Below are positions 47,431-56,642 of a stretch of DNA of 64,000 nucleotides, piece by piece. Made by a program: the position numbers and the translations under genes. The stretch spans positions 124,001 to 188,000 of the forward strand of contig NZ_JAKXMK010000006.1 of assembly GCF_022524485.1 (NCBI RefSeq). Reading direction: 5' to 3'. Numbering within the stretch: position 1 is the first letter of the stretch; each line of letters starts with the position of its first letter. Origin of the DNA: Pseudonocardia alaniniphila. Its GTDB lineage: Bacteria > Actinomycetota > Actinomycetes > Mycobacteriales > Pseudonocardiaceae. The notes beneath the pieces were generated by a model. It had not been told where the DNA came from. It saw only the letters and a program-made list of their open reading frames with translations, and did not search any database.

Positions 47431-48864
47431 CTAGTAGCTGAACGCCGGCACGGCGTCGGGCTCGCGCTCGCCGTCGCCCGGGTAGGGCATGACGTGGCCG
47501 GGGCCGGCCTTGACGTAGCGCCAGAGCAGCCGGGCCTCCACCACCGCGAGCGCCCCGTAGATCGCGGTGAACAGGGAGAGTGAGAACGCCACCTCGCCCA
47601 GGCTCACGCCGGGGGAGACGCTCGCGGCCGTCAGGAGCTCGCCGACCACCGTCCAGGGCTGGCGTCCCATCTCCGTGAGCACCCAGCCGAAGATGTTGCC
47701 GGCCATCGCCGCGGGCAGCCCGACCATCGCCACGCGGTACATCCACCGCTGCTCGGGCAGGTGGCCGCGCCGGGTGACCCACAGCCCGAGCACGCCGATG
47801 ACCACACCGGCCAGGCCCAGACCCATCATCAGCCGGAACGCCCAGTAGATCACCGGGATGTTCGGCGCGTAGTCGCCGGGACCGTACTGGGCCTCGTAGC
47901 GTTGCTGCAGGTCGTTGATGCCCTGCACCTCACCGGCCGGCGATCCCGTGGCGAGGAAGCTCAGGACGTAGGGCACCTGGATGTCGAAGACGTTCTGCCC
48001 GGTGCCGGCCTCGCCGATCGCCGGGTCGCCCACCGCGAAGAGTGAGAACCCCGCAGCGTTCTCCGAGTCCCAGAGCGCCTCGGCGGAAGCGAGCTTCATC
48101 GGCTCGTACTCGGCCGTGAGCTTGGCCTGGTGGTCGCCGGAGTAGATCACCACCGCCCCGGCCAGCACGGTCGTGACCAGCCCGGCGCGCAACGCCTTCT
48201 GGAACATCCCGGGCTCGCTCGGGTGTGGTGCGCGGTCGCGGTGCAGGAGCTTGTAGGCACTGACCGCCACGACGAACAGGCCGGCCACGACGAACGACGC
48301 GGAGACGACGTGCAGGTAGGTCGACCAGGCTTGTGGGTTGGTCAGCACCGCCTCGATGTCGGTGAGCCGCGCCCGACGCGTGACGGGGTCGACGGTGTAC
48401 CCGACCGGGTGCCGCATCCAGGCGTTGGCGGCGAGGATGAAGTACGCGGACAGGTTGGAGCCGAGCGCGGCCGCCCAGATCGTGGCGAGGTGCACGCGGC
48501 GGGAGAGCCGGTCCCAGCCGAAGATCCACAGCCCGAGGAACGTGGACTCCAGGAAGAACGCGATCAGCGCCTCCAGTGCGAGCGGGGCCCCGAAGACGTC
48601 CCCGACGAAGGTCGAGTAGGCGCTCCAGTTCATGCCGAACTGGAACTCCTGCACGATGCCGGTGACCACGCCCATCGCGAAGTTGATCAGGAAGAGCTTG
48701 CCGAAGAACTTGGTGGCCCGCAGGTACTCGGTCCGGCCCGTGCGGTACCACGCCGTCTGCAGCGCGGCGACGACCACGGACAGGCCGATCGTCAGCGGGA
48801 CGAACAAGAAGTGGTAGATCGTCGTGATCCCGAACTGCCAGCGCGCCAGGTCCAGGGCGTCCAC
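47431..48864 (-). CDS. cydA: Cytochrome bd oxidase subunit I
   Basis: A 477-residue membrane protein that binds hemes b558, b595 and d and reduces oxygen with quinol electrons. RWQFGITTIYHFLFVPLTIG includes the conserved heme-ligand His18. NFAMGVVTGIVQEFQFGMNW is the family hallmark, and MGRQPWTVVGELLTA is the conserved GRQPW segment. The Q loop is of the short type common in Gram-positives. GTG 48864. Two tandem 17-bp palindromes lie 24-59 bases upstream. Confidence 0.95.
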   Translation of the reverse strand: MDALDLARWQFGITTIYHFLFVPLTIGLSVVVAALQTAWYRTGRTEYLRATKFFGKLFLINFAMGVVTGIVQEFQFGMNWSAYSTFVGDVFGAPLALEALIAFFLESTFLGLWIFGWDRLSRRVHLATIWAAALGSNLSAYFILAANAWMRHPVGYTVDPVTRRARLTDIEAVLTNPQAWSTYLHVVSASFVVAGLFVVAVSAYKLLHRDRAPHPSEPGMFQKALRAGLVTTVLAGAVVIYSGDHQAKLTAEYEPMKLASAEALWDSENAAGFSLFAVGDPAIGEAGTGQNVFDIQVPYVLSFLATGSPAGEVQGINDLQQRYEAQYGPGDYAPNIPVIYWAFRLMMGLGLAGVVIGVLGLWVTRRGHLPEQRWMYRVAMVGLPAAMAGNIFGWVLTEMGRQPWTVVGELLTAASVSPGVSLGEVAFSLSLFTAIYGALAVVEARLLWRYVKAGPGHVMPYPGDGEREPDAVPAFSY

Positions 48865-48887
48865 GCAGAGCCTCCGCTCGACCGATT

Positions 48888-48923
48888 TTCTACGTTATGT
48901 AGTAGTTTCTACAGGACGTAGAA
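48888..48923. promoter_or_regulatory. Two tandem palindromic operator candidates before cydA
   Basis: Site 1 at 48888-48904 is TTCTAC-GTTAT-GTAGTA (5 of 6 arm bases match) and site 2 at 48907-48923 is TTCTAC-AGGAC-GTAGAA (perfect arms). Their starts are 19 bases apart, roughly two helical turns. The region is strikingly AT-rich for this genome. The CTAC-N5-GTAG core recalls BlaI/MecI-type sites; no such regulator gene is in the window. Confidence 0.65.
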
Positions 48924-49015
48924 GCTGGCGGTCGAGCGGGGTGTCGGAGGTCTCGAAGTCGACCGAGGACGGTGTCTGCGCACCGGTGTGATGCGCGGTG
49001 CAGCCGGGACGAGAA

Positions 49016-49061
49016 CGGCCGGGCGTCCGCGCGCTGTGATCAGCGCGCGGGCGCCCGGCCG
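49016..49061 (-). terminator. Long hairpin terminator after the anti-sigma gene
   Basis: A 21-bp stem with one wobble pair (49016-49036 with 49041-49061) and loop TGAT. It lies 17 bases past the anti-sigma stop and separates the sigma operon from the cyd promoter. Confidence 0.8.
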
Positions 49062-49077
49062 TGTGTCTGTGCCGTGT

Positions 49078-49788
49078 CTAGGCGTGCAGCTCGGCAAACT
49101 GGTGGCCCGCCTCGTTCTGCACCACCACGGCCGCCACCTGGTCCGGGGCGACGATCGCCGAACCGTCGAGCGTCATGCCTTGGCGCCAGCCCGACTGCGG
49201 CACGAGCCAGCTCCCGGCCACCTCGCGGCTCCCGTCACGGCCCACCACGACCAGTTGGCACCGCTCACCGGCCGGGACGCCCTGCACCGTGGCACTGACC
49301 CGTACCCAGCCCGCGGCCGGGATGATCTTCGCCGTCATCTCCACGCCGCCGGGGCCGCTGCCGGTGAGTACCCGGGTGCCCGCGACGGCGTCCTCGTCCG
49401 CCGGCGCCGGCGCGGCGGCCACGGTGGTGGGCTCGGGCGCCACGGCCCGGCCGACGGCGACACCACCGCCGAGTACCACGGCCACACCGACGACCGCAGC
49501 CGCCGCGACGGTCAGGCGGGTGCGCCGCTGTCTGGCGCTGACCTCCGAGCGGATCTGCCGCAGGGTTCGCTGCAGTACCAGATCCCCGTCCGGAGGACCC
49601 TCGAGGAACACCTCAGGGGGCACCTCATCGAGCAGGTCGGTCATCTGGCGTAGCTCCTCCCACTCGCGGTGGCACTCCGGGCACACGGCGAGGTGCTCCT
49701 CCACGTCGTGTGCCTGCTCCGGGGAGAGGAGTCCGAAGACGTAGGCCCCCAGCTCCTCCGGGTCATGCGATCGATAGGCGTGCGTCAT
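49078..49788 (-). CDS. RskA-type membrane anti-sigma factor
   Basis: A 236-residue protein. The zinc-binding anti-sigma (ZAS) motif is EEHLAVCPECHREW with His32-x3-Cys36-x2-Cys39. A membrane segment lies near residues 90-115 (LTVAAAAVVGVAVVLGGGVA). The extracytoplasmic domain is the RskA C-terminal fold (AAGWVRVSATVQGVPAGERC). It holds the ECF sigma factor inactive at the membrane until proteolysis. ATG 49788 overlaps the sigma gene by 4 nt (ATGA), the usual coupling for such pairs. Confidence 0.92.
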   Translation of the reverse strand: MTHAYRSHDPEELGAYVFGLLSPEQAHDVEEHLAVCPECHREWEELRQMTDLLDEVPPEVFLEGPPDGDLVLQRTLRQIRSEVSARQRRTRLTVAAAAVVGVAVVLGGGVAVGRAVAPEPTTVAAAPAPADEDAVAGTRVLTGSGPGGVEMTAKIIPAAGWVRVSATVQGVPAGERCQLVVVGRDGSREVAGSWLVPQSGWRQGMTLDGSAIVAPDQVAAVVVQNEAGHQFAELHA

Positions 49789-50324
49789 GCCGGCACCTCG
49801 TCCCCAGCCGGATCACGGCTCGTCAAGTGCTGTCGCAGGGCGCGCAGCGCGTAGTACGACCGTGACTTGACCGTGCCCGGCGGTATGCCGAGCGCAGAGG
49901 CGGCCTCGCCGAGGCTCCGCCCCTGGAAGTAGATCTGGTCGAGCACGCCCCGGTGGTCCTCGGACAACTCTTCGAGGGCCGCCAGGACGGTGACGGACGT
50001 GGCCACGCGATCGGCGTGATCGCGCTCCACCGGTGGAGCGTCGGGCGCCTCGGGCACTTCCTGGGGCCGGGACGCTCTGGCCCGGATCCGGTCGGTGATG
50101 ATGTTGCGCGCCACCGTGAGCAGCCATCCCCGGGTGGAGCCCCTGCCGTTGGCCAGCGCGTCCGGGTGGCGCCACACGCGGATCAACGTCTCTTGCACGA
50201 CATCCTCCGCGGCGCCGCGGTCGCCGGTGAGCCGTGTGGCGTAGGCGAGCAGGGCTCGCCCGTGGTCCTGGTAGACGGCATGCACCAGGGCCTCGTCTGG
50301 TGTTCGAGGACGTGCATCGGGCAT
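49785..50324 (-). CDS. ECF RNA polymerase sigma factor (SigK/SigL-like)
   Basis: A 179-residue ECF sigma factor. Region 2 has LLAYATRLTGDRGAAEDVVQ and TLIRVWRHPDAL followed by STRGWLLTVARNIITDR. Region 4 has LEELSEDHRGVLDQIYFQGR and the HTH SLGEAASALGIPPGTVKSRS. ATG 50324; longer forms are possible. It is coupled with the RskA-type anti-sigma gene. Likely targets include its own promoter and the divergent exported-protein/Rieske genes. Confidence 0.92.
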   Translation of the reverse strand: MPDARPRTPDEALVHAVYQDHGRALLAYATRLTGDRGAAEDVVQETLIRVWRHPDALANGRGSTRGWLLTVARNIITDRIRARASRPQEVPEAPDAPPVERDHADRVATSVTVLAALEELSEDHRGVLDQIYFQGRSLGEAASALGIPPGTVKSRSYYALRALRQHLTSRDPAGDEVPA

Positions 50325-50367
50325 GCTCCCGGATCTCCCTGGGACGTCGGACGGGGCGCGGAACCCC

Positions 50368-50392
50368 AACGGGGAACAGCACCTATACATGG
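50368..50392 (-). promoter_or_regulatory. Possible ECF-type autoregulatory promoter
   Basis: On the minus strand CCATGT (50392-50387) is followed by a 15-base spacer and CGTT (50371-50368), resembling the CCAT/CGTT promoters reported for SigK-type factors. It lies 44 bases before the sigma ATG. The match is short, so confidence is low. Confidence 0.3.
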
Positions 50393-50533
50393 GACGTATC
50401 AGGGCGTCCGGCGGTTCAGTGCGGTTGGTGTTCCGATTTCGCAGAATATCCGATTGAACCCTTCCTGCCCGTTGGCCGTGTGTTGAGTGAGCACGTCCGG
50501 CAGCCGGCCGGGCCCCGACCTCGCGGGGAGAAC

Positions 50534-51244
50534 ATGAAGAGGTACGCGCCCCTGCTGACGCTGGCCGCGGTGGCCGCACTCGGCGCCGGTTTCCTCATCG
50601 CCAACATGCTGAGCCAGCAAGACGCGGCGCAGCAGTCCGCAGCCGCGTCCGCGGCAGAGCCGTCCACAGTGGTCGACCTCGCTCGTCTCACGCCCGTGCC
50701 CGCTCCGGCTGCCGCCGCCCCGGCCGAGAACGCCGGCGCCGCGAACGAGGCCGTCGCCGAGAAGGCCTACGCCGGGTGGACAGCGGGCCGAGAGGCCTCG
50801 GTGGCGATCGCGGTGAAGGACGGCCGCGCCGTCGCCTACGTCTGCGACGGCAAGGCCATGGAGGCGTGGCTCGAGGGAAGCCTGCGCGGTGACCAGCTCA
50901 CGCTCGAGAGCAAGGACGGCTCCACGACGATCACGGGTACCGCGGACGGCACGTCGTCGACGGGCACCGTGAAGACCAACGGCGAGGAGGCGTGGCCGTA
51001 CACGGCGGAGGGTGTCGACGCGCCTGCGGGGCTCTACGAGGGCCGGGCCGACGTGCGCGGCGTGGCCACGCGGGTCGGCTGGGTCGTCACCGGTGACGGA
51101 GAGGTGACCGGGGTGGCGTCCGCGGCGGGGGAGCGACGGCCCGCCCCTGTGCTCGACCCCGCGAACCCCGCCGGTGTCACGATCGACGGGGTGCCCGTCG
51201 AGGTCACCGCGCTCGACGGCGGCTCCCCGGTGATCCGCCGGTGA
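50534..51244 (+). CDS. Exported or membrane-anchored protein of the ECF locus
   Basis: A 236-residue protein with an N-terminal signal anchor (PLLTLAAVAALGAGFLIANM). Next is an Ala/Pro-rich disordered stretch, then a beta-rich domain with repeated short strands (VAYVCDGKAMEAWLEGSLRG, LTLESKDGSTTITGTADGTS). No known family is recognised. ATG 50534 with GGGGAG upstream. GTGA overlap couples it to the next membrane protein. It lies divergent from the sigma factor and is a candidate member of its regulon. Confidence 0.75.
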   Translation: MKRYAPLLTLAAVAALGAGFLIANMLSQQDAAQQSAAASAAEPSTVVDLARLTPVPAPAAAAPAENAGAANEAVAEKAYAGWTAGREASVAIAVKDGRAVAYVCDGKAMEAWLEGSLRGDQLTLESKDGSTTITGTADGTSSTGTVKTNGEEAWPYTAEGVDAPAGLYEGRADVRGVATRVGWVVTGDGEVTGVASAAGERRPAPVLDPANPAGVTIDGVPVEVTALDGGSPVIRR

Positions 51245-51837
51245 CCGCGGCGATGCCGTCCCCGCAGGCCGTCCGCAGGCGTCCCCGCCGTAGGTTGCGC
51301 AGGCGTCCCCGCCACGGGGGAGTGCTCCTACCGGTGGCCATCGGCTCGCTCGTCGCCGTCGGGCTCGGGGTGTACGGCCGGGTGCACGAGCCCACGTTCT
51401 TCGCCATCAACCTCGCCGGCTTCTCCAGCGGCGTCGCGGTCAAGGCGTGGCTCGGCACCGCAGCGTTCCTGCTGGTCCTCGTGCAGCTCGGCTCGTCGAT
51501 GCTGATGTACGGGCGCTTCCCGCGCGTCCGCGCACCGCACTGGGTACCGGCGCTGCACCGCTGGTCGGGCCGGGTGGCGGTGCTGTTGACCGTGCCGGTT
51601 GCGGTGCACTGCCTCTACGCGCTCGGGTTCCAGGGCGGCAGCCTGCGCGCGCTCCTGCACTCGCTCTTCGGGTGCTTCTTCTACGGCGCCTTCGTCACCA
51701 AGATGTTGTTGCTACAGAGGTCACACACCCCGGCATGGAGCCTTCCAGTGCTGGGCGGGATGGTGTTCACGGCGATGACCGCCCTCTGGCTGACCTCCTC
51801 GGTGTGGTTCTTCACCACATCGGGCCTGACTTTCTGA
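51241..51837 (+). CDS. Membrane protein resembling DUF6529, with possible heme-ligand histidines
   Basis: A 198-residue protein with an arginine-rich cytoplasmic start and about four or five membrane segments (VAIGSLVAVGLGVYG, AWLGTAAFLLVLVQLGS, VAVLLTVPVAVHCLYALGF, WSLPVLGGMVFTAMTALWL). His106 (ALHRWSG), His123 (VHCLYAL) and His140 (LLHSLFG) lie in or near membrane helices, as in b-type cytochromes of the b561/DUF4405 kind. This suggests heme binding, but the assignment is inference. GTG 51241 overlaps the previous stop by 4 nt, and the Rieske gene follows after 10 bases. Confidence 0.75.
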   Translation: MTAAMPSPQAVRRRPRRRLRRRPRHGGVLLPVAIGSLVAVGLGVYGRVHEPTFFAINLAGFSSGVAVKAWLGTAAFLLVLVQLGSSMLMYGRFPRVRAPHWVPALHRWSGRVAVLLTVPVAVHCLYALGFQGGSLRALLHSLFGCFFYGAFVTKMLLLQRSHTPAWSLPVLGGMVFTAMTALWLTSSVWFFTTSGLTF

Positions 51838-51847
51838 GGAGTTCCTC

Positions 51848-52309
51848 GTGCACGCCAAGCTCCCCACCCCGGCCCTTCCGCGGCGGGCTGTCATGGTCGG
51901 CGCCTGCGGCGTCTGTGCCGCGGCGCTGAGCGCCTGCAGCAGCTACGGCTCCGGCGGTTCGGCCGCCCCGGCCCCGGCGCCCGCTCCCACCGGTGCCCCA
52001 GGTGGGGCGTCGTCCGGTGGCGGCGGCGCGCTCACCAGCACCACCGACGTCCCGGTCGGCGGTGGCACGATCTTCGCGGAGCGGCAGGTTGTCGTCACCC
52101 AGCCGACGGCCGGTGAGTTCAAGGCGTTCTCCTCGACGTGCACCCACGAGGGATGCACCGTCTCCCAGGTGTCCGACGGCACGATCAACTGCCCGTGCCA
52201 CGGCAGCCGGTTCTCCGTCACCGACGGCTCCGTGGTCCGCGGGCCTGCGCAGTCGCCGCTGCCCGCGATGAACATCCAGGTGGAAGGCAACTCGATCGTC
52301 CTGGCGTGA
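51848..52309 (+). CDS. Tat-exported Rieske [2Fe-2S] lipoprotein
   Basis: A 153-residue protein. The signal region has a twin-arginine start (PRRAVMVGACG) and a lipobox ending at Cys30 (AALSAC). A Ser/Gly/Pro/Ala linker covers residues 31-62. The Rieske domain has Cys98-x-His100 (STCTHEGC) and Cys115-x2-His118 (NCPCHGSRF), all four cluster ligands, with Cys103 and Cys117 able to form the usual disulfide. It carries electrons outside the membrane. GTG 51848 with GAGGAG upstream. Pairing with the putative heme membrane protein suggests a small quinol- or heme-linked redox unit. Confidence 0.92.
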   Translation: MHAKLPTPALPRRAVMVGACGVCAAALSACSSYGSGGSAAPAPAPAPTGAPGGASSGGGGALTSTTDVPVGGGTIFAERQVVVTQPTAGEFKAFSSTCTHEGCTVSQVSDGTINCPCHGSRFSVTDGSVVRGPAQSPLPAMNIQVEGNSIVLA

Positions 52310-52424
52310 GCCCGCGGTGCGGCACGTCACGCTGCGCGCGAGAGGCCCTCGGCGGGCGCCGTTCACTAGACTCCGACACCTGGCCCGTACACGGCGCAGA
52401 CGCCGCGGGCGGCGAGGAGTCGCA

Positions 52425-52478
52425 GTGATGAGCAGGTCGAGGACGGCGACGATCAGCGCGAAGACGGCGAAGCGATGA
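52425..52478 (+). CDS. Possible 17-residue leader peptide coupled to mutA
   Basis: A tiny frame with GAGGAG 5 bases before its GTG start. It encodes a basic peptide ([16 protein letters not shown] after the start) whose TGA overlaps the mutA ATG in the form ATGA. mutA itself has no convincing ribosome site, so ribosomes finishing this frame could start mutA. A -10-like TAGACT lies at 52367-52372. No cobalamin riboswitch elements were seen. Confidence 0.45.
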   Translation: MMSRSRTATISAKTAKR

Positions 52479-54439
52479 ACACGGCGAAGGTCGGCAGCGA
52501 CGCACTGGACGCCGGCGCCCCGGCCGAACCGGAGGAGCTCTCGCTCGCGGCGGACTTCCCACCCGCTCGCCGCGACGACTGGCTCCGGCTCGTGGACGAG
52601 GTCGTGCGCCGGTCCGGGCGGATCGGCGAGGACGCACCGCCCGGCGCGGGGTTCGAGAAGCTGACCAGGACCGGTCCCGGCGGTCTTCGCGTACGCCCGC
52701 TCTACACGGCCGAGGACGCACCACGGCTCGACGTCGGTGTGCCCGGCGCGGCCCCATACGTGCGGGGTGCCGGGGCCGCCGGATCGGCGCCGGACGGATG
52801 GGACGTCCGGCAGCGGCACGCCGAACCCGACCCCGCACTCGCGCGGCAGGCCGTGCTGGCGGACCTGGAGAACGGCGTGCGGTCGATCTGGCTGGCCGTC
52901 GGCGCGGGAGCCACTGCCGTCGCCGACCTGCCCTCCGTGCTCGGCGACGTGCTTCTCGACCTGGCGCCCGTCGTCCTCGACGCCTCCGCCGCCCCCACCG
53001 ACACCGAGATGGAGGCCGCGGAAGCGTTCCTCGAGCTCGCCGCTGAGCGCGCGGTGCGGCCTGCCGACCTGCTCGGCACGCTCGGTCTCGACCCCGTCGG
53101 ACGGCGGGTGCGTACCGGCGAGGGTCCGGACATCGCCGAGGTGATCCCGCTGGCCCGGCGCGTCGCCGAGGAGTTCCCGCAGGTGCGGGCCGTCGTGGTG
53201 AACGCGCTGCCGGTCCACGGGGCAGGGGCGTCCGACGCGCAGGAGCTGGGCTGGTCACTCGCGGCGGGCCTGGAGTACCTGCGCGTGCTCACCGGCAGCG
53301 GGGGTCGCGAGGGCGACTTCGCCGGTCTGGACCTGGCCACCGCGAGCCGGTTGCTCGAGTTCCGCTACGCCGCCACCGCCGAGCAGTTCCCCACGATCGC
53401 GAAGCTGCGAGCGGCCCGGCGGCTCTGGGCGCGTGTCACCGAGGTGTGCGGCTCGCCGGAGCCGCAGCGCCAGCACGCGGTCGGCTCGCCGGCGATGCTC
53501 ACCCGGCGCGACCCCTACGGCAACCTGCTGCGTGGCACTCTCGCGGGATTCGCCGCCGGGGTCGGTGGTGCCGACGCGGTCACCGTCGCGCCGTTCGATG
53601 CCGCCCTCGGGGCCTCCGAGCCGTTCTCCCGGCGGATCGCGCGCAACACCCAGTCGCTGCTCATGGAGGAGGCGCACCTCGCCCGGGTGATCGACCCGGC
53701 CGGCGGCTCCTGGTACGTCGAGTCGCTCACCGCGGAGCTGGCTCGCGCGGCATGGGCGTTCTTCCAGGACATCGAGGCCGCAGGCGGTGCGCTCGCCGCG
53801 ATCGGGTCCGGCTTCCTGGCCGAGCAGGTGGCGATGGTCCGTGGGCGCAGGCTGGCCGACGTGGCCACGCGCCGGGCTGCCATCACCGGGGTGAGCGAGT
53901 TCGCCGATCCCGCCGAGAAGCCGGTGGAGCGTCGCCCCGTGCCCGAGGCCCCCGGTGGCGGGTTGCCGCGGTTCCGGCTCGCCGAGCCGTTCGAGGCCTA
54001 CCGGGACCGGTCCGACGCCCTTCTCGCGGCCACCGGGGCCCGTCCGCGCGCGTTTCTCGCCACGCTCGGGCCGCTGTCCGCTTACACCGCCCGGGCCGGC
54101 TTCGCCCGCAACCTCCTGCAGGCGGGTGGGATCGAGATGCCGGAGGCCGGGCCCACCACCACGGCCGACGAGGTCGCCGCCGAGTTCGCCGAGGCGGCCA
54201 CGCCGGTGGCGGTCCTGTGTTCCACCGACGCGCTCTACCGCGAGCGGGGTGAGGAGACGGTGGCGGCGCTGCGCGACGCGGGCGCCCGTTACGTGCTCCT
54301 CGCGGGCACGGTCGCCGTCCCCGGTGTGGACGACACGCTCTACACCGGCGTCGATGCGCTGGCAGTGATCGAGTCGGTATACGCGGCCCAGGAGATCGCG
54401 CAGACGCCACGAGCGACGGCACAGGAGGGGGCGCGATGA
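52475..54439 (+). CDS. mutA: Methylmalonyl-CoA mutase small subunit
   Basis: A 654-residue subunit. The barrel shows [38 protein letters not shown] and [20 protein letters not shown]. The C-terminal flavodoxin-like domain lacks the DxHxxG cobalamin motif ([20 protein letters not shown] occupies that place), as expected for this non-catalytic partner. It forms a heterodimer with MutB that converts methylmalonyl-CoA and succinyl-CoA. ATG 52475; ATGA overlap with mutB. Confidence 0.95.
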   Translation: MNTAKVGSDALDAGAPAEPEELSLAADFPPARRDDWLRLVDEVVRRSGRIGEDAPPGAGFEKLTRTGPGGLRVRPLYTAEDAPRLDVGVPGAAPYVRGAGAAGSAPDGWDVRQRHAEPDPALARQAVLADLENGVRSIWLAVGAGATAVADLPSVLGDVLLDLAPVVLDASAAPTDTEMEAAEAFLELAAERAVRPADLLGTLGLDPVGRRVRTGEGPDIAEVIPLARRVAEEFPQVRAVVVNALPVHGAGASDAQELGWSLAAGLEYLRVLTGSGGREGDFAGLDLATASRLLEFRYAATAEQFPTIAKLRAARRLWARVTEVCGSPEPQRQHAVGSPAMLTRRDPYGNLLRGTLAGFAAGVGGADAVTVAPFDAALGASEPFSRRIARNTQSLLMEEAHLARVIDPAGGSWYVESLTAELARAAWAFFQDIEAAGGALAAIGSGFLAEQVAMVRGRRLADVATRRAAITGVSEFADPAEKPVERRPVPEAPGGGLPRFRLAEPFEAYRDRSDALLAATGARPRAFLATLGPLSAYTARAGFARNLLQAGGIEMPEAGPTTTADEVAAEFAEAATPVAVLCSTDALYRERGEETVAALRDAGARYVLLAGTVAVPGVDDTLYTGVDALAVIESVYAAQEIAQTPRATAQEGAR

Positions 54440-56607
54440 CGAGCCTGCCCGACTTCACCCAGGTCCCCCTGGAGAGCGGCGTGGAGGGCGGGACCGGGCA
54501 GTGGCCCGCTGATGTCCCGGCCTGGGACTCCCCGGAGGGGATCGCGGTGAAGCCGCTGTACACGGCGGCTGATCTCGCCGACGTGGACTTCCTCGGCACG
54601 TACCCGGGCATCGCGCCGTACCTGCGCGGCCCGTACCCCACGATGTACACGACCCAGCCATGGACGATCCGCCAGTACGCCGGGTTCTCCACGGCCACGG
54701 AGTCCAACGCGTTCTACCGGCGCAACCTCGCCGCCGGGCAGAAGGGGCTGTCGATCGCGTTCGATCTGGCCACCCACCGCGGCTACGACTCCGACCACCC
54801 GCGCGTGGCGGGTGACGTGGGCATGGCGGGCGTCGCGATCGACTCGATCTACGACATGCGGCGGCTCTTCGAGGGCATCCCGCTCGGCGAGATGTCGGTG
54901 TCGATGACGATGAACGGTGCCGTGCTGCCCGTGCTCGCGCTCTACATCGTGGCCGCGGAGGAGCAGGGCGTCCCCCACGACAAGCTCACCGGGACCATCC
55001 AGAACGACATCCTTAAAGAGTTCATGGTCCGCAACACCTACATCTACCCGCCGCAGCCCTCGATGCAGATCATCTCGGACATCTTCTCGTTCACCTCACG
55101 GGAGATGCCGCGGTTCAACTCGATCTCCATCTCCGGCTACCACATCCAGGAGGCGGGAGCCACCAACGACCTCGAGCTCGCCTACACCCTCGCCGACGGC
55201 GTGGAGTACCTGCGGGCCGGGCTCGACGCGGGCCTTTCCATCGACCGGTTCGCGCCGCGCCTGTCGTTCTTCTGGGCCATCGGGATGAACTTCTTCATGG
55301 AGGTCGCGAAGCTGCGGGCGGCGCGCCTGTTGTGGGCGAAGCTCGTGAAGCAGTTCTCCCCGCAGAACGAGAAGTCGCTGTCGCTGCGCACCCACTCCCA
55401 GACCTCCGGCTGGTCGCTGACGGCGCAGGACGTCTACAACAACGTGATCCGCACCTGCGTCGAGGCGATGGCGGCGACCCAGGGCCACACGCAGAGCCTG
55501 CACACCAACGCGCTGGACGAGGCGCTCGCGCTGCCCACCGACTTCTCCGCGCGCATCGCGCGCAACACGCAACTGCTGTTGCAGCAGGAGTCCGGCACCA
55601 CGAGGGTGATCGACCCGTGGGGCGGCAGCTACTACGTCGAGCGGCTCACCTACGACCTCGCCCGCCGCGCCTGGGCGCACATCCAGGAGGTGGAGAAGGC
55701 AGGCGGGATGGCGCAGGCCATCGACGCCGGCATCCCGAAGCTGCGCGTGGAGGAGGCCGCGGCCCGCACGCAGGCGCGGATCGACTCGGGTCGCCAGCCG
55801 GTGATCGGCGTGAACAAGTACGTGGTCGCCGAGGACGAGGACGTCGAGGTCCTGAGGGTCGACAACGCCGGGGTGCGTCGCGAGCAGCTGGAGAAGCTGC
55901 GGCGGCTGCGCGAGGAGCGCGACTCGCGCGAGGTCGACGCGGCGCTGCAGGCGCTGACGAGCGCGGCCGCGCAGATCGCGGAGGGCGCGGCGCGCAGCGA
56001 CGAACAGAACCTGCTGGCCCTGGCGGTGAGCGCGGCGCGCGCGAAGGCCACCGTGGGGGAGATCTCCGACGCGCTGGAGAAGGTGTTCGGGCGCCACGCC
56101 GGTCAGGTGCGCATCATCTCCGGTGTGTACTCCGAGGAGGCCGGGTCGAGCCCGGCGATCGACCGGGCGCGCGAGCTGGTGGACGAGTTCGCGGCGGAGG
56201 AGGGGCGCCAGCCGCGCATCCTCGTCGCGAAGATGGGCCAGGACGGGCACGACCGCGGCCAGAAGGTGATCGCCACCGCGTTCGCCGACCTCGGCTTCGA
56301 CGTCGACGTCGGCCCGCTGTTCCAGACCCCGGGTGAGGTGGCCCGGCAGGCGGTGGAGGCCGACGTGCACGTCGTCGGGGTCAACTCGCTCGCCGCGGGG
56401 CACCTCACGCTGGTCCCGGAGCTGCGGGAGGAGCTCGCGAAGCTGGACCGCGCCGACATCATGGTCGTGGTGGGCGGCGTGATCCCGCCCGGGGACTACC
56501 CGGCCCTGCACGATGCGGGCGCTGCGGCGGTGTTCGGCCCGGGCACCGTGATCGCCGAGGCCGCCGTGGACCTGCTGCAGAAGCTGGCGGCCCAGCACAG
56601 GGCGTGA
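54436..56607 (+). CDS. mutB: Methylmalonyl-CoA mutase large subunit
   Basis: A 723-residue catalytic subunit. Substrate barrel: [39 protein letters not shown] and [20 protein letters not shown]. The cobalamin-binding domain has [20 protein letters not shown] near residue 600, with the His that ligates cobalt. It isomerises methylmalonyl-CoA to succinyl-CoA, feeding propionate-derived carbon to the TCA cycle. ATG 54436 overlaps the mutA stop. Confidence 0.97.
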   Translation: MTSLPDFTQVPLESGVEGGTGQWPADVPAWDSPEGIAVKPLYTAADLADVDFLGTYPGIAPYLRGPYPTMYTTQPWTIRQYAGFSTATESNAFYRRNLAAGQKGLSIAFDLATHRGYDSDHPRVAGDVGMAGVAIDSIYDMRRLFEGIPLGEMSVSMTMNGAVLPVLALYIVAAEEQGVPHDKLTGTIQNDILKEFMVRNTYIYPPQPSMQIISDIFSFTSREMPRFNSISISGYHIQEAGATNDLELAYTLADGVEYLRAGLDAGLSIDRFAPRLSFFWAIGMNFFMEVAKLRAARLLWAKLVKQFSPQNEKSLSLRTHSQTSGWSLTAQDVYNNVIRTCVEAMAATQGHTQSLHTNALDEALALPTDFSARIARNTQLLLQQESGTTRVIDPWGGSYYVERLTYDLARRAWAHIQEVEKAGGMAQAIDAGIPKLRVEEAAARTQARIDSGRQPVIGVNKYVVAEDEDVEVLRVDNAGVRREQLEKLRRLREERDSREVDAALQALTSAAAQIAEGAARSDEQNLLALAVSAARAKATVGEISDALEKVFGRHAGQVRIISGVYSEEAGSSPAIDRARELVDEFAAEEGRQPRILVAKMGQDGHDRGQKVIATAFADLGFDVDVGPLFQTPGEVARQAVEADVHVVGVNSLAAGHLTLVPELREELAKLDRADIMVVVGGVIPPGDYPALHDAGAAAVFGPGTVIAEAAVDLLQKLAAQHRA

Positions 56608-56642
56608 GCCACCGCCGATGCGGCGAGCTCGGGAGGAGGGCC

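Noticed and set aside
52310..52474. Cobalamin riboswitch before mutA
   Set aside because: No B12-box-like GCCACTG sequence or suitable fold was seen in the 165 bases; only a -10-like box and the small leader ORF.
55096..56598. Minus-strand 500-codon open frame
   Set aside because: Antisense to mutB; low-complexity Arg/Leu/His product.
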